From Sitta carolinensis (lineage: Eukaryota; Chordata; Aves; Passeriformes; Sittidae): 64,000 bases of DNA. The position numbers and the translations under genes were made by a program. Position 1 is the first letter of the stretch. Each line of letters opens with the position of its first letter. The stretch covers positions 16,134,001 through 16,198,000 of the forward strand of contig JAVUNC010000025.1 in assembly GCA_032173965.1 (NCBI GenBank), written 5' to 3'. Shown one piece after another: positions 45,855-59,895 of the stretch. The notes under the pieces were generated by a model. That model searched no databases. It saw only the letters and a list, made by a program, of their open reading frames with translations, and was not told the origin of the DNA.

Positions 45855-48800
45855 GCCAAGGTGAGCCAGCCCCAGCCTGAGGATTGCTGAAATCACCCTT
45901 GGCAGCAGTGGATTCTGAAGGTGTTTGAGGTTTCACAGGCACCCAGGGAGTGGTGAGGACTGAACACGTCACCTGTGGCATCACAAGTTCTCTGTGGTCC
46001 TCCTGTATCAACACTTTAACTCCTTCCCTCTTCAAATTTTCTCAAAATTTTTCTCTTCTTCTTTTCTCAAAGCTGAAGCTACAGCCACACAAACTTCCTA
46101 AGCTGCAATTTTTTATGGGTTCCATAGTGATCTGTACTTATACATGCCTTTTCCAGAAAAGAAATAGCAAAGTTATCCCCACAGATACATATATTTAAGT
46201 CCTGATCTGAACCTCATTTTGGTGAAGCTGCAAATATATCACAGTAAACCAGTATCATTCCATGGAAGGTTATATCTAATTGCTGATATATAGTAGTTTC
46301 CTAAACAGACTCTCAGGCCTATTCATAATTTCATCTGAGACCTTATTCTTCATTCTTTTCCCTTCAAACTGGAATAAGTCAGTTTATGTGCAGAGAAAGT
46401 CAAGCAAACCTCTTAGCCTTGCTCTCAGAAATGAACAGCTGCTGTTGGATGTAGCTAACAGCCACTTAACTGATTATTGGAACACTCCCTCCATACATCC
46501 AACAACATTGTTTGCTTTAACGTGTGGTTGGGATCTCTAAGTGTTGTAAAGAGCAGATACAGCCAGGGTAGTCCAGGGAGCTCCCAGCTTGGTGGTCACT
46601 TGTGGGTTCAGCTGTTAAGCAGCTCAGCTAACTTGTAGGAAAGGCACAGCCCCTGTAGTGACCTTCCAGTTATAAATCTCTGCACTCACAGGGGTGCTGC
46701 TCTTTCCACAATGTGTCTGTGCACCAGGATTTCTTGCACGAGTCCTCAACCCACCAGGAAGGCACCCTTCCTCTGGATATTTTCTACATGAATACTCCTG
46801 CAGCTAAAGCTCCATGCTGCAGTGACAGCACCACGCAGAACTGCTTGTGAGGTAGGAAATTATGGGAACGTTGTTGGGAAATCATTTGTTCTGGAAGAGA
46901 AGTGCAATATCTGCTGCAAAACCCCAGAAGTACTGCTGCAGTGTTCTCAGAAATTATTAATATCTGAACTGAGCTGTGGAGCCAGCGTGACTTCAGGGTC
47001 CAAGGATTATGAAGGAAGTTAGGAACCTTTTGACAGGGGAGTTAAATTTGCTTTTTCTTCCTTCAGACCCCTCCGAAGGCCACATAAACCATTTCAATAT
47101 AAAAAGCCAAAGCTATGCAAGATGTTTACAAAGAAACCAAAACCATATTACAAACTTGGAATCCAGCATGGGGTTGGCCAATGCTTGCATCCTTTTGTGA
47201 AAACTACTTCGAGACAAGTCAGGCTGATCTATAGTTTGGAGCTGGAATTATGGGAAGTAGAACTCTTGGCTGAGTTTCACGTGGCATGCTCTGAGTTTAC
47301 TCCAACCTGAGAATTATGCAAAATTGAAAGCATGAAAATTCTTATGGATCAATACTGGGAAATGCACGGAGGAACTGTTTCCATGATTCCTGAGAGCTTC
47401 AGGGCAAGCATTTGGTGTTGTTTAGTGCACAGAAGCTGTTTGTGATTTTCATTACTAAGGTCTTCAAGAAAAGTCTACTTTGATGAATTGCTGCAGATCA
47501 CTTTAAGATAGTTTCTCTCTGTTTATTTTCTTCCTACCAACATATTGCAGAAATGAAAGGCTTAGCATAAACATTGGCCTGAGGATGTATAGCTGATTTA
47601 TAGGAAATATAAGATGGAGATGCATATTTCTAGAGTTGAGGTGCAAGCTGGATTTTGAACCTTTTGGGCCAGAAATCAAAAGTAAAAATGATCAATCTGG
47701 TATGCAGTCATGACCAGGATCAGTCACCAGAAAACCCCAAAATACTTAGACATGTCCAAGGGGTGGGAAAAGACTGGATAATTCTCTAGGAAGTTCACAT
47801 GGCTGGAGTAGTATAGTGCAAAGATTTGAGGGGGAAGAGCAAGTATAATAGAGAAAACTGATATTCATCAAGAAATGGAGAAGACCTGGAATAATTTGGG
47901 ACCTGGAGAGAAAAAGTTGGGACATTAGGTTTTACAAAGGCATAGAGTATGTAGGAGGAATAATAAAAACCAACCAACCAACCAAACAAACAAACAAAAC
48001 CCAAAACAAACAAAAAAATCCCACACACATCAAGAAAATGTAAAAAAAAAATAATTTAAAGAATTATGTGTTGTGTGTATAGAAAGGTAGTTCAGTGCCA
48101 CCTCAAAAAGTCTCCTTTAGCACTTACCATGTAAGTTTATAAATTCCATCCATAGCTGGCATCACTTCTGCAGGAATCCAGTGAAATTTATTTAAAATGC
48201 CAGAGGCTACAATTGCTCGCTGAATAAAAGCTCTTTAGCAGAACTCTGCTCACTGGAGAACTCTTTCTGGGAGGAAGAATAAAAGATCCCAATGTGTAAA
48301 CAACCCCCTCTGCCTTTTTACTCACTTGGAGGTCGACCTGCCAGTGGACATCAGGGAGTGGAAAGAAAAAAGCCAGAAAAGAATGTGAGTCTTTCATTCC
48401 TTCCAAGGCAGGCAGATTTTATTTATTCTAAGATGGCAGGAAGAGTGGAAGCCCAGTGCCTCCAAGTTCATGGCAAAACTAGAATAATTTCTGATGGCAG
48501 CAAGTCCCAGATGCCTTAAAGAACTACAAAAAAAAAAAAGCACAGTAGGTTGTGGTACCATAATGCAAATAATGATGAATTTGCCATAATGCAAATAGAT
48601 AAAAACACTGGGTGCTGGAAAATAAACATAAAAAAGGTTTTAATGTCTTTGGAACTTCCTCTCAGCCTGAGTGATTTTATCACTGAAGGTTCCTGTTTAC
48701 CCATTTCACCTCATTTTTAATCTCATTTCGCTGTCATCTTCCAGATTCAAATATTTTATTTAAAATATTAATATACTTAATATTCCATAATAATATTTAG

Positions 48801-49164
48801 CATACAAATATTAATATCCTTAGTGAGGGAAAAATAAACATCTCCACAACCTCAGGTGTGTTTGGCTACTTTTTCCTACAACCAGAGCTCCACATCCTCG
48901 ATTGTTTCTCTATTAGTTTTGCAGTACCCTTTTCATTTTATTTCCTATCCAGATATTTTCTGGAAGTCTCCAGCAAACAGTGAAGGACTCTCACCTTTCA
49001 TTGCTCAGATTCAGTGTTTAATACATGGAAATTGCCCAGGAGCAATTGATAATTTACTGATCGTGCTCACATTCTATCCCAGTGGAGGATGTAATTTTCA
49101 TTATACAGATTGAACAAAACAGGGTTGGCAACACAGACAGCTGTAAATATGAGTCTGAATATTA
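45855..49164. other. Non-coding DNA, no gene seen
   Basis: Unique sequence with one CCAA/CAAA satellite (47966-48017). None of the 60-86-codon frames (for example 46280-46540 and 47122-47310) shows a domain I can name. Confidence 0.55.
47966..48017. repeat. CCAA/CAAA tetranucleotide satellite
   Basis: ACCAACCAACCAACCAAACA followed by CAAACAAACAAAACCCAAAA. A short tetranucleotide array whose unit shifts from CCAA to CAAA. Confidence 0.88.
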
Positions 49165-49479
49165 AGAAAAAGAAAGAGGAAAAGAAGAGGAAAAGAAAAA
49201 GGAAAAGAAAAAGAAAAGAAAAAGAAAAAGAAAAAGAAAAAGAAAAAGAAAAAGAAAAAGGAAAAGAAAAGAAAAAGAAAAAGAAAAGAAAAAGAAAAAG
49301 AAAAAGAAAAGAAAAAGAAAAAGAAAAGAAAAGAAAAAGAAAAAGAAAAAGAAAAAGAAAAGAAAAAGAAAAAGAAAAAGAAAAAGAAAAAGAAAAGAAA
49401 AAGAAAAAGAAAAAGAAAAGAAAAAGAAAAAGAAAAAGAAAAGAAAAGAAAAAGAAAAGGAAAAGAAAAAGAAAAAGAA

Positions 49480-49510
<31 letters not shown>

Positions 49511-49625
49511 GAAAAAGAAAAAGAAAAAGAAAAAGAAAAGAAAAAGAAAAAGAAAAAGAAAAAGAAAAAGAAAAGAAAAGAAAAAGAAAAAGAAAAAGAA
49601 AGAAAAAAGAAAAAGAAAAAGAAAG
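49165..49625. repeat. 460-bp AAAAAG hexanucleotide purine tract
   Basis: Plus strand is purine only for about 460 bases: AAAAAG units mixed with AAAAG, a few GGAAAAG and one longer A-run at 49501-49510. It produces the three longest open frames here (49110-49919, 49067-49801 and 49162-49653), which are Lys/Glu/Arg-rich or Phe/Leu/Ser-rich and not genes. Long mirror-symmetric purine tracts can form triplex (H-) DNA in vitro; that is known of such tracts, not shown here. Confidence 0.98.
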
Positions 49626-52431
49626 GAGCTTTCCCTAAGGGTAGGTGTATCAAGAGCAGGTGTTCTTGATGCAGGAATACTAGGAGAGAATACTTTGAAC
49701 AAATGTATCTCAGGATCCTTAGAAAAGAGTCTTACAGAGATTACTGAGAATAAAAATTGTGAAAAAAAAATTAATTTTGCCCTTAAAAAACAAACAAACA
49801 AACAAGCTGGTCAGTGTTCTAGCAAGTTAAAGATTGAAATCAGAAAGTGCCTGTATTTTAATTTAATTGATGAACGATTATACTGGGAATCTGGAGATAA
49901 TATCAGAGGGAAGAATTAGTGAACATTCATGGTTTGAGTTAAATATACTGAGAAGCTGGGAGTCTTTTGGCTTGAAGTCATTCTTAGCTTTCCAGCTCAA
50001 GTAGTAATAACTAAAAAAAAAAGTCTTCCCTTTCTCTTATTAAATCCATCTACTGCAAATATCACCTAGCAGCTGCACAGCCCACTTTGTCAGGAAGCGT
50101 GCTTGAGTTCAGATCAAGTTTGTTATCTTTGCTGAAGTGACCACCCCGAGAGACAGCAGCAGCCCTGTGTGTTTGCATAACTCAGAAAATAATAAATAAT
50201 AAATCTTCTTCCACCCCTAATCCCTCTGGCCTTTTCTCCGCCACATTAGATCAGAAAATCTGTTTTATTTAACATTTCCAAAGGAGCAGAACTGACACTC
50301 TGGAGTGTATGGCTGAACCATCAAATATCCCCAGCAGCTGAGAGCCTGCCTGGCACCCGTGCTCAGAGTCCTGGAGCAGCAGCAGGCTGTGCACCAGCTC
50401 AGGCTGGCACTGCTGCCTCCCTTTTTCTGATCACAATGCTCAGGGCTGAGAGCTCCTGCAATCAAAATCAGCAACAATCAAAGCTAGATTAAAAGGGTTC
50501 TGCTCTGAGCAGCCTTGCTGGTCAGATTGGCAGTCTGGCTCGACACAACCAAGGGATCTAAAAGCTGCAGAATGCACTGGAGGTGCCTGAGCACAGAGCC
50601 TGGGTAATGCAGAAATCCCTCAGTGGGGCTGAGCTCTGCCCTGCTCCATCCCAGCACACAGATTTGGGAAGGCTGCAGCTCCTCGTAACTAAGAACTGGG
50701 GGCTTGTGGGGTTTTTTGTAATCTTTTCTGGAGTTAACTCTTTGTAAAGTTCATAATTTTATTCATATTTCTTATGTTTTGTCTTATATTTCACCACTAA
50801 AAAGAAGTCTACAACACCCCCCACCAAAAAAAAACCCAACCCACAACCAAAAAAACTAATCAAAAAGAAAACCCCACCACAACTAAAAATGAATTAGAAG
50901 GCAGGTAGGCTGATAAATTAAATTAGAGAAGAAAAGAGAAAGAAAAGACCCCTCTACTAGCAAATACTTAGAGCTGGCCAAAACACTCTACCCTTCCTAT
51001 CTGCCTTTGTCTTCATGTCATGGTTGAGAAGGAATGGGATCTCTAAGCACCAAATTTTAATGTCAGTTTGGATGAGCAAGAATTATTTATTCATTGGGTT
51101 TTTTGTTTGTTTTTTTTTTTTTAAATTTTGTATGAGAATTCAACATACAAATGGCTGAATTTCCCACAGACTGCATTAGCTCATTATGACAGGCATGGCT
51201 TTTTCAGAAACAATCTCTCCAAGTATATTTGAAAAATAAGAGGTGAAAACAAGTTGCTTTACAAACTGCAAATCTCCTGTGAGGGCTGGTGTTCTAAAGC
51301 CCACTGTAAATCCTGTAATAAAATTTAGTGTCATAGCACTTCTCCAAGCTGGGAGAAGACAGAAGTTTGGAGCATTTTAGGGTTAAAAAGGGCTGGCAAA
51401 ATTGAAGTGAATCATAGACAAAGGGGCCAAATGTTTTTCAGACATGTCAGCACGTAACTGATGAACACTTAATCCTTCAGAAACAGGTTAACCTGCTGCT
51501 CTGCTCCAGCCATGAGAAATGTCACCCTCAGGAGTTCCCTCACTCATCATTTGGACTGTGTCAACCTGCTCAAATAATTTTGCTTCAAAGCCCAAGCTAG
51601 TTTACACACTGAAGCACTAAAGCAGCTTATTTTCACTCTCAGCTGCAAACATTTTATTCTCAAATCATTCTTCCCTTATCACCTCTCTTCCTTAAATGCT
51701 TTCCCAGAGACAGATGGCTAGTGGGAAATTTTTGCATTGGGGAAACTACTAATGGGTGAAGGAGGGAAAAGAGTCAGATTTGGGAAAAAAAAAAAAATTA
51801 AAGTTATTTTGTAGTTTAAAATTTTGGATCTGAATTCTCGTTACTTGTGTTACTGCTGCAATTTTTTCATTAAACTATAATGCACATTAGATGGTTTTGC
51901 ACTCTGCTTCATCTTCAGATGAGTGTTTTAACCTTTCAGATAGTATCACATAAAACAGTGGTTAAAGAGCTCATCTGAGAGGTGAGAATCTGAGAAGGTG
52001 TAGAAGCCCAGGAGATAAGGGGGTGATGTGTATGTCTCAAACCCTGATACCAGATAGCTGAGGAGCCAGAGAGCACTGCTGGGAAGAGCAGCAAAGATTG
52101 TGGGCAATAACACTGTGAGAAAGAGCAGGAGGAGGCTGGAGAGGGGGATAATGGGTGCAGGGCAGCCCTTTTCTGGGAAAAATGTCCGTGTTCCTGGAGC
52201 ACAGCACAGCACAGGGCTGTGCAGAACAGGGCTAAGACTGAGAAGCAGACATGGAGAGTAGGGGCAGAAATCAAGACCACCAAAGACCACCAAAAACCCC
52301 TAACTCATTTCCAAAAGCTAATTTGGATAGGAAGCAAGGAACTTAGCTCTAAGGTGGGGAAAACTCATCTCTCAGAGGCAGCCCCATGAAGCCCAGGCAT
52401 GCATGGAGGGACACTGGACCCAGGGCTAGGG
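49626..52431. other. Non-coding DNA, no gene seen
   Basis: Unique sequence. 50280-50700 is GC-richer without a recognisable exon. An A/C-rich stretch lies at 50811-50887 and short T- and A-runs at 51109-51121 and 51785-51797. Confidence 0.55.
50811..50887. repeat. A/C-rich low-complexity stretch
   Basis: ACAACACCCCCCACCAAAAA followed by mixed ACCCAACC and AACCAAAAAA words; almost no G or T on the plus strand. Confidence 0.8.
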
Positions 52432-52519
52432 ACTCTTTCTCCCTTTCTTGCTTTCCTTCTCTCTCTCCCCTATTTTAACACATCTCTCTTTTTCTCTCCC
52501 TTTCACCCTTCCCCCTTCT
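52432..52519. repeat. Polypyrimidine CT-rich tract
   Basis: About 88 bases with T and C except for a short TATTTTAACACA break: CTCTTTCTCCCTTTCTTGCT and TTTTTCTCTCCCTTTCACCC. No exon follows it, so it is unlikely to be a splice polypyrimidine tract. Confidence 0.8.
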
Positions 52520-55500
52520 AGCTAAACCCTGCTGTTACATGCTTGTACTAAAAGGTCAAGGACTAACAACAATTTCCATGCCAAGTGTGTAATTTAGTAA
52601 TACAATTTTCACACCTACTGTGGATTCTCTGACTTCTGTTGTTCCTTTTGACCGAGAGTATCTACAAATCTTGAGTACTCCCTTTCTCTCGAGAGTGGCA
52701 CATCACAGAAGGGAATTATAGAATATAAATTCTAAATGATTTGCCTGACTCCTGAAGGAGTAGGATGTCCACACTAAAAGCCTGCACTCCCCATAAGTGA
52801 ATGGATCAAGCATAGACTTGTTTGCTTTCAGTGTGCTGGTGGGAAACACGAACGTGACAAACAGTATTTGGTAAATCACTGCTGTGCTGCAAACAGCCCA
52901 GAGCTGGCTTTAGACTCAAAACCAGTGATGAAGTGCAGCTCCCATGGCAGTGCAGCACTGCTCTGGCTTTTCCTTTCAAACCCAAGTGTTGCTAGAGGTA
53001 TTCCTTTGGGAGCCTCCATCACTGCAGAGCAGGCTCTGCTGCAGGTGGGCATCCCTGGTAGGCTGGGATCTCTGGACCTGCCAGGGTGGGAGCGTGGCAC
53101 ACAGCTGTGTGTGCTGCTCTGACAGTGCCTGGGAGTAAAACCAGACCCAGGAGCATCCATGTGCAGCCCTCATGTCCATGGTCCTTGGTACTTGAACCTG
53201 CCTTATGGATGTTCCATGGCAATATATTTTCACAGCCTAGCAGAATTTAGTATTTTATCTTTCAGTGGCAGAAAATTAACTCTCAAGGAGTTTTCTGTGT
53301 GATCAAATATTTTTTTTTTACATGATCAGAATCTTCTGTTCTATGGGGAGATTAATGATTCCACAGTGTTGGGTTTTGTGGGCTATTTTTTTTTTTTCCA
53401 TAAGAAATGTTGTTTCCCAAGTCTGTGAATTTTCAGCCAAAATTCCCCTTCCCCTGCTGATCTGCTCTTTGTCTGCTTTATGCTTGGATCCAAACCTCCA
53501 GCAGAGAGATGAAGGAATTTCAAGGATGGGCAGAGTAACTCTTTTATGGCTGTTACTTGTAAATTGATCTGGGATGGTAGGCACTGTATAAATATAAGAT
53601 ATCAACACTATTAAACTGTCATTCAGCATCCTCTTCAATTTATTTCTTTTGGTAGTAAGATGAAAATAATATTCACCATAAAAACTGGTTGATACCATCT
53701 TCTGTAATGGCTGGTATCCTCATTGTTTGACAGAAGTGGGTTCTTACATGAAGCTCAACAAATTAAAATGATGCTAGACACTGCTTAAGTTTCTGAGCAT
53801 ACAGTTCAAGCCTCTTTTGTCAGCTGATTTTCTGAGCACCTGCCTCACTCTTCCTGCTCATCAAGATTCTATTAAACCATGTGTTTGTGGTAGTGCCTAC
53901 ACAGCTTTGGCAACATCTCCAGCCCTACTCATGGAAGTTTAAATGTGTGTGTAGAGACCTTGGGAGTGTGGGCTGAGGGCAAAGAGGCTTTGACTGAACC
54001 AAGGGAGAAGCCAATATTTGGCCAGATGTTTCTTTCTGCAGGGAATGAAGGAGGAGATAATGGTTTGAGCAAGCAGAGGGTGAGCCTGTGCTACAGATAG
54101 AAACCTCCAGAAGCTCAGTAGAAACATGGAGGGGAAGGCAATGTACACAAAGTGTTAAAGACATCTGTTCTCTCATTAAAAAAAAGGATAAATTGTTCAA
54201 TGCATCCATCATTAACTAGGTTCTTTTTTGATTAGATAGCTCTGGGGCTCCTGGGAATCTCCATTGAGAAGATTGTGGGTATGTGTTGGTCTCCCTGTAG
54301 GAAGAATGAGGCTTCCTATGGTAAGAAGCAGAGCAAATAGAGCATTTATTTCCAGAAAATATCCCATCCCAGCCAAAATCTGCATAGGGAGCTAAAGGTG
54401 AGCAAGAATGGAAGGAAGATTTCAATTTGGGACGTGGTTGATGGCAGTTCACCTGTTTTTATTCCAAAGAAGAGCTGTCTGTACAATTCAGCTGTTGCTG
54501 AACAGGGCCTGTTATGAATCCAGACTTGGATAGTAAAATCTCTGCAATAAAAACATGTCTTTGATGTCTGGCCCAGTACATAAAAACCAAAAGTATGCTG
54601 TTACCAAGGTGAATGGGTGAATGGTTTGGGTTAACATCTGAGCAGTTACAAATGTCACAAGCTTGGAGAGATTTAAAAAACCAATCGTAGCATCCACTGA
54701 AGCCAGGTTTCTGGTTTGAATTTAAAAGAAATGAAAATATCTAATATATTTTATGGAGTTGTCAGGCATGAAATTGCATCTTTGAGAGACTGAAAAACAC
54801 TGAGAATTTAATACAGGTATCTTAGGTAATGACATACAAATAAAAGAGATAGCAAATGATTCATGATGCAGGGCACTAAGCCCCAGACCATGCAGCAGGA
54901 GAGATGTGTGTCTGCAGATAGCATGTGGCATGATCATGACACTGTTCTACCTTCTGCTAAGTGCACACTAGGAGAAAACAGTGCACATCACAGATTTACC
55001 CTCGTGTGAGAGAAAAATTAAAAAAAAAAAAAAAATAATCACAAACTTTCATCTAGAGAAAAACTGTGTGAGCACGGTTTTTATTTTATCAGATAAAAAC
55101 GTTTCCTAGAAGAAATAACTGGGTTTTGCTCTTGTGCTTTTCTACTTCTCAGGGAAAGCAAAACTTGGTTGGACATCATGGCCACCTCTGGTGTCTTCTA
55201 GAAGAGCTCCTGTTTATCTGCTTCATTATCTCAAAAAGAGGGCATGATAATCAGAGGGAAGCTGAATCCTATGCAATGAAGAGGGAGGTAGGAGGGGAAA
55301 ATAAAAGAAGAGAAAAAGAAGCAGGAACAGCACAGTCCTGAAGAGTTCAGCTCTTTTCCCATCAAATCTATATTCACAGGGACTACAATATTGCAAGATA
55401 TAAATTAATAAATACACTTAATATTCTTCTGCATAAGGAGAATGATTTTCTTGACTTTTGGGATCACTAGAGCTTTCCAATAATAATTTCTTCTTCTCAT

Positions 55501-58500
55501 AACTCCCCAAGAAGATGCTAATGGATTATCATAAACTCTTTTCTTCACAACCACAGTGTACAGCCCAACAGCCTCAAATGTTCAACGTGTTTCAGACATA
55601 ATATTTTCTGCACTGAAATGCTGAATAAGGAAAAAAGACCAACTTAATAATTCAGTACTGTAAAACAAAGGTCAGGCAAAGAAAAACCATACCAGGAAAA
55701 TTCAGTAAATCCTAGGAAAATCTTTCTTTGGCAACATCTGAATTTTTCACGAAATGTCAGTGGCTGTAGCAGGAAGCCATGTGTGAGCTGGAAGACCACT
55801 TGGATTGCAATATTTCCATCTAGAAAAACAAAATCAAAAGCAATGTCCTGTGGTGTTCGTAGGAGGAACACGAGGAAACCTCAATATCTTATTCCTTCAT
55901 GAATGTTTAATTTTGTTGGCTTTAGCAGTTCTGAATTCTAGTACACATCTCTGTAAGTTACAGCAGTTAAAAGAAGTGTATACTAAACTCTGAAAGACAA
56001 GAAGAACAGATTGCTTGGAGTACAAATGCAAGGCCATGTCTGAGAAGATGGGGAATCGAAGGGTTTGTGGACTAAAGGCAGATTAAAGCTTAATCAAGTT
56101 CTCAGCATCGAGTCTTTGTCCCCCTCTGGTAACTACCCAGCTGCAGAGGTCTGTGAAGTATTTAGGTTGAAAAGGGAGGGGTGCTTGGTGCTGCTGTTCT
56201 GTTTTGTTTTAAATCCAGACAGGTGCAAACAGCCCTGGCCTATTCTTGCTGCTTCACTGCTAACAAACCATACAGGAATACCCTAATCCATGAATTACAC
56301 CTGGAAAAACCAGACACAGAGCATTTCTGGGTTTGAGTTGTCTTTTGTGCTCAATGGGTCAGTCAGAATCCTTTCCATTTGTCTAAATTATTTGCTGCAA
56401 GTGGTTTTCCATGGACTATGAGGGCAGTGGATATTGGGATTTCAGAGTCATGGGGGTGTGTTTTTCAGCCAGCTGTGCCTGTGTTCATGCTCTCACCGGT
56501 GAGTTTGGGGTGCAGAGTGCAATGGCACTTTGTGCCTGCTCACATTGTGACTCAGGATGACAAGGGCCACACCTTTACCATGGGGTAGCTTCATTGCATC
56601 ATCTTGCTGAAACCCCAGTTATCCTTAGCCTCCTGTTAAAAGCTAAGTAAAACATGTAGGAAATGAGTGTGCTGATTCATGGAAGTACAGATCTGCCCAG
56701 AGGTCAAGGTGAGCATTAATAAGGGAGAGCCAGTGTGAAATACAGGGCTGGAGTCATCAAAGCTGTGCCTAACTTCTAGGAAACTCTACACTGTACACTG
56801 CATTGCTTTTAGTAACCCAGAGATTCCAAAAATTGCAGTGAAATTGCAGAAAATGCTTCAGAAAAAGAAACACCAAAAAAAAAAAAATCACAGTAAATGG
56901 GGATTTGCTGAAAATTATAAGAAAAACCATTGCTGAAAATGGTAAGAAAAACTGAGACTGATTCTGAATATCTGCCTTCCCTTCCCTACAGTGCTCTTCT
57001 TGCTAACATAAAAATGAAAGGCTGGACAAATCATTCCTGGCACAAGAGGAAACGATGACAGCACTGCTTTCTCCCCAGCACCACCATCCAGCCTTGTTTG
57101 GGGAAGGCATAGGTATGGCCTTGGCTTTGGGAATTTTGGTACTTCAGAGTAAGGAAGAATTGTTTTTCTTTTCCTTGGTGGAACTGTGTGTAGTGTCCAT
57201 GTACCTGCAGTGGTTTATATGGGAATGTAAGCTGGAAAATCCAATGGTGCTGCAGCTGGCATCAGCTGAATTAACAGTGGCTTTTCATCCACTGGTACTG
57301 CACTAGTCAGCAAATATAATCATCTGGATCTGAAACACTAACCACAACTACCAGCTGGAAATTTTATTAACCTGCTTCTTTACTGCTTAAACTAAATTGC
57401 CAGAGTGATGATAAAAAATGGCATTGTTTTATTGCCCATGTCTTCACTCTCTGAGTATTTATACAAACTCATCCTTCAAAGAGGCTGTATTTGCATCATT
57501 TTCAGTGTAACCACTCTAAACCACTTTTAAGATCTGATGTGCCTTCAATATTTTGAATATACAGGGTCTAGTTAAAAGCCTGTGACAGAATGAATCTATG
57601 AAGGTAGAGGACTCTGGAAAATAATTCTTTTGTTCACCATCCTAGAGTAAGAGTTGTTTTCCCTGATATATATAAACTTTTCTACTGGTGTTATGATAAT
57701 TTTTATGTATTATCCCACCTCTACTGAGATCACCTACACTACCAGCACCGTGTATGGCACAAGCACAGTGCAATTACATAAATGGACCCATGCCTGAAGC
57801 TAGAATTTTGATAAATACTTGTAGATCCCACCTTATGTCACAGAGATGAACACAAAGTGCAAATCTCTGGATTCACTAAGTCACTGCCTTGGAAAAAAGC
57901 TGTGCTAGAGAAGAATACTGGATTATTGTTAATTTATCAAGGGGCATGCTAGTCTACCTCTTTACCTTCTCATTGAGCTTAAGAGGAGCAGAATTGTACT
58001 TTCTGCATGGCTCTCAAGTGCTTCTGCAGCTCTGTCTGCCTGGCTGCATCTGGCAGCTGTAGCTTCTGAAAACACTGAAATGCCCCCAAAGAGCCAATTT
58101 AAAAATACCTGAGTGTGGAGAAAAGGGAGAAGGGATAATGGCAGTTCCTTGTGTCTAATCACTAAGTCCAGGAGCCTCTTTCAGATGCTCAATTTGTGAG
58201 TGGTCAGGAAGGGTTAAATCTTCAGGAATGTTACAATGATATATCTTTGCACACTCTCTGTGACAGCTTCCCTTTTATTTATGGCAATTGGGAAGTAATG
58301 GTATTCTGTCAGGTCACCTGTGAAACATCTGGCTTCAGTTTTGGTAAAGTAGTGCATCAAAGGAGCTAAAATTTATTTGACTGTGTTTGGTGCAGGTCAG
58401 AAAACATTTGGCTGTCAATACAGCAGCTAGATTTATGGTTATTCACGGACAGAAAGAAAGAGTTGAGCAGATTTCAGAGAAATAACAATGCTCTTTGATA

Positions 58501-59617
58501 AATCTATTGGATTTTCATTTTTGTTCAAGTCAACTTCCAGCCTCAGATGCAAAATGCACCTGGCTTTGATGGCACAGTACAGAATTATATGAACACTGAA
58601 AAAAAAAAAAACCAAACCAAAAGGCTGATCTTCTATCCTTTGAGATGGATTTTTGTTTTGTTTTGATCACCCCTTACACAGTAGAAAAATTAAAAATATT
58701 TCATGTTGATGAAGTGCCCAAGCTTAAAGTTATGTCTCAGCCAAACCTCTCTCTGAGTACTCTATTAATTCACTTTAACTTGCTCTAATGAAAAAAAAAA
58801 AAAAAAAAAAATTGATAAATGGAAATCCCAAACCCAAGCTTATTAAATAGTTCAGGATGATAATCTTCAGACTTATGACTTCAGAGGACTGGAGATGTTC
58901 AGAGGTGTGAAACAGTTTTGTGTTTTCCAGGATAAATGCATGGGGGATTGATTGAGAGTAGCTGTAGGCAAAGCAGAAATTACACTAAGGATATTTCATG
59001 GAGGCCAAACCCACAGCTTTACAACCTGCAAAGGGAAGCACAAGACTTCCTAAACACCCTGGCTAGAAAGAACTGTAGCTGGAAACATAAGCTGACAAAC
59101 AGGTTTTTTGCATTAAATCTTAAGCTATTTGAAAGAGGGTGGTATGAGAATTAAGGCTTGAAGAATTCCCCTAAGGGAGAACACTGATGGAAGAAAAGAC
59201 AATACTACAATTACTTGAAATAAGAGGAAAGTAACAGAACTCAAAAGTGGAATTCTTTCCTTGAAAGGAATCTGCTTTGGTCAGGGGGTGATGGAAAGGA
59301 CTGTAGCTGAAGGGAAAGAGGTGGTGGCAGGGTGAGAGGAGCTGAAAGGAGAGGGAAACATCTGAACACCTGGGAAGTCTGAGAGGAAATAGTGCCAGGA
59401 GCTATTTATTCTCTCTGGTTTCAACTCCAGCGTGTTCTGTGTGGTAACAGACTTATAATCTCCCTGGCAGCCATAGGTTGCCACATACACTGTGTTTCTG
59501 CATCGTAAGAAAAGAACTTATTTTTGTATTTGCAGCAGGTCTTGCACCCACCCTTCCACAGGAAGGACTGGACCCGGCTCAGCTCCTCTTGCCCCAGCCC
59601 TGGCACGAGCACAGGCT
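52520..59617. other. Non-coding DNA, no gene seen
   Basis: About 7 kb of unique sequence. A-runs at 55020-55035 and 58791-58811. Frames such as 53318-53698 (126 codons, minus) and 52876-53160 overlap frames on the other strand and show no motif. No RNA gene, LTR or CR1 tail found. Confidence 0.55.
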
Positions 59618-59895
59618 GGACTTTGGTTGGAAAAGAGCTCAGAGAAGGTCTCCAGTGCAAACTGCTCCTCAAAGCATGGTCTGCTCTCGAGTCAGACCCA
59701 ATTTCTTCATAGCCTGACAGCTGCCAGTCAAGAGCATCCACAGAGGGAGACAGAACAATCTCCCTGAGCAGGCTCTCATTGCCATGGTATAGAAAAAGCA
59801 GATTTTTTCCTTAAATCCAGTCTGAATCTCTTCTTTCAGCTTATGCCTGTTGTTTCTCATCCTTCCACCATGCCCTGGTGGCTTCATCTTGTCCA
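59618..59895 (-). mobile_element. CR1 LINE 3' fragment, minus strand
   Basis: Read on the minus strand: GGATGAGAAACAACAGGCAT, AAGCTGAAAGAAGAGATTCA, GACTGGATTTAAGGAAAAAA, then a diverged middle, then ACCATGCTTTGAGGAGCAGT and CTGGAGACCTTCTCTGAGCT with TTTTCCAACC. This follows another CR1 subfamily (AGGAAACAACAGGCACAAG, GATTCAGACTGGATATAAGG, CCCTGCTTTGAGCAGGAGG, GAGACCTCC, CCTTCCAACC). Both ends are eroded, and the frames of 62-106 codons over it are not genes. Confidence 0.8.

Noticed and set aside
49110..49919. 269-codon open frame (and 244- and 163-codon frames opposite)
   Set aside because: Produced by the AAAAAG repeat, which has no stop codons in these frames. Composition is Lys/Glu/Arg or Phe/Leu/Ser only.
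56474..56505. Candidate exon between TTTTTCAG and CACCGGTGAGT
   Set aside because: Only about 30 bases long with a weak acceptor and no coding or conservation support. Less convincing than 62244-62298.
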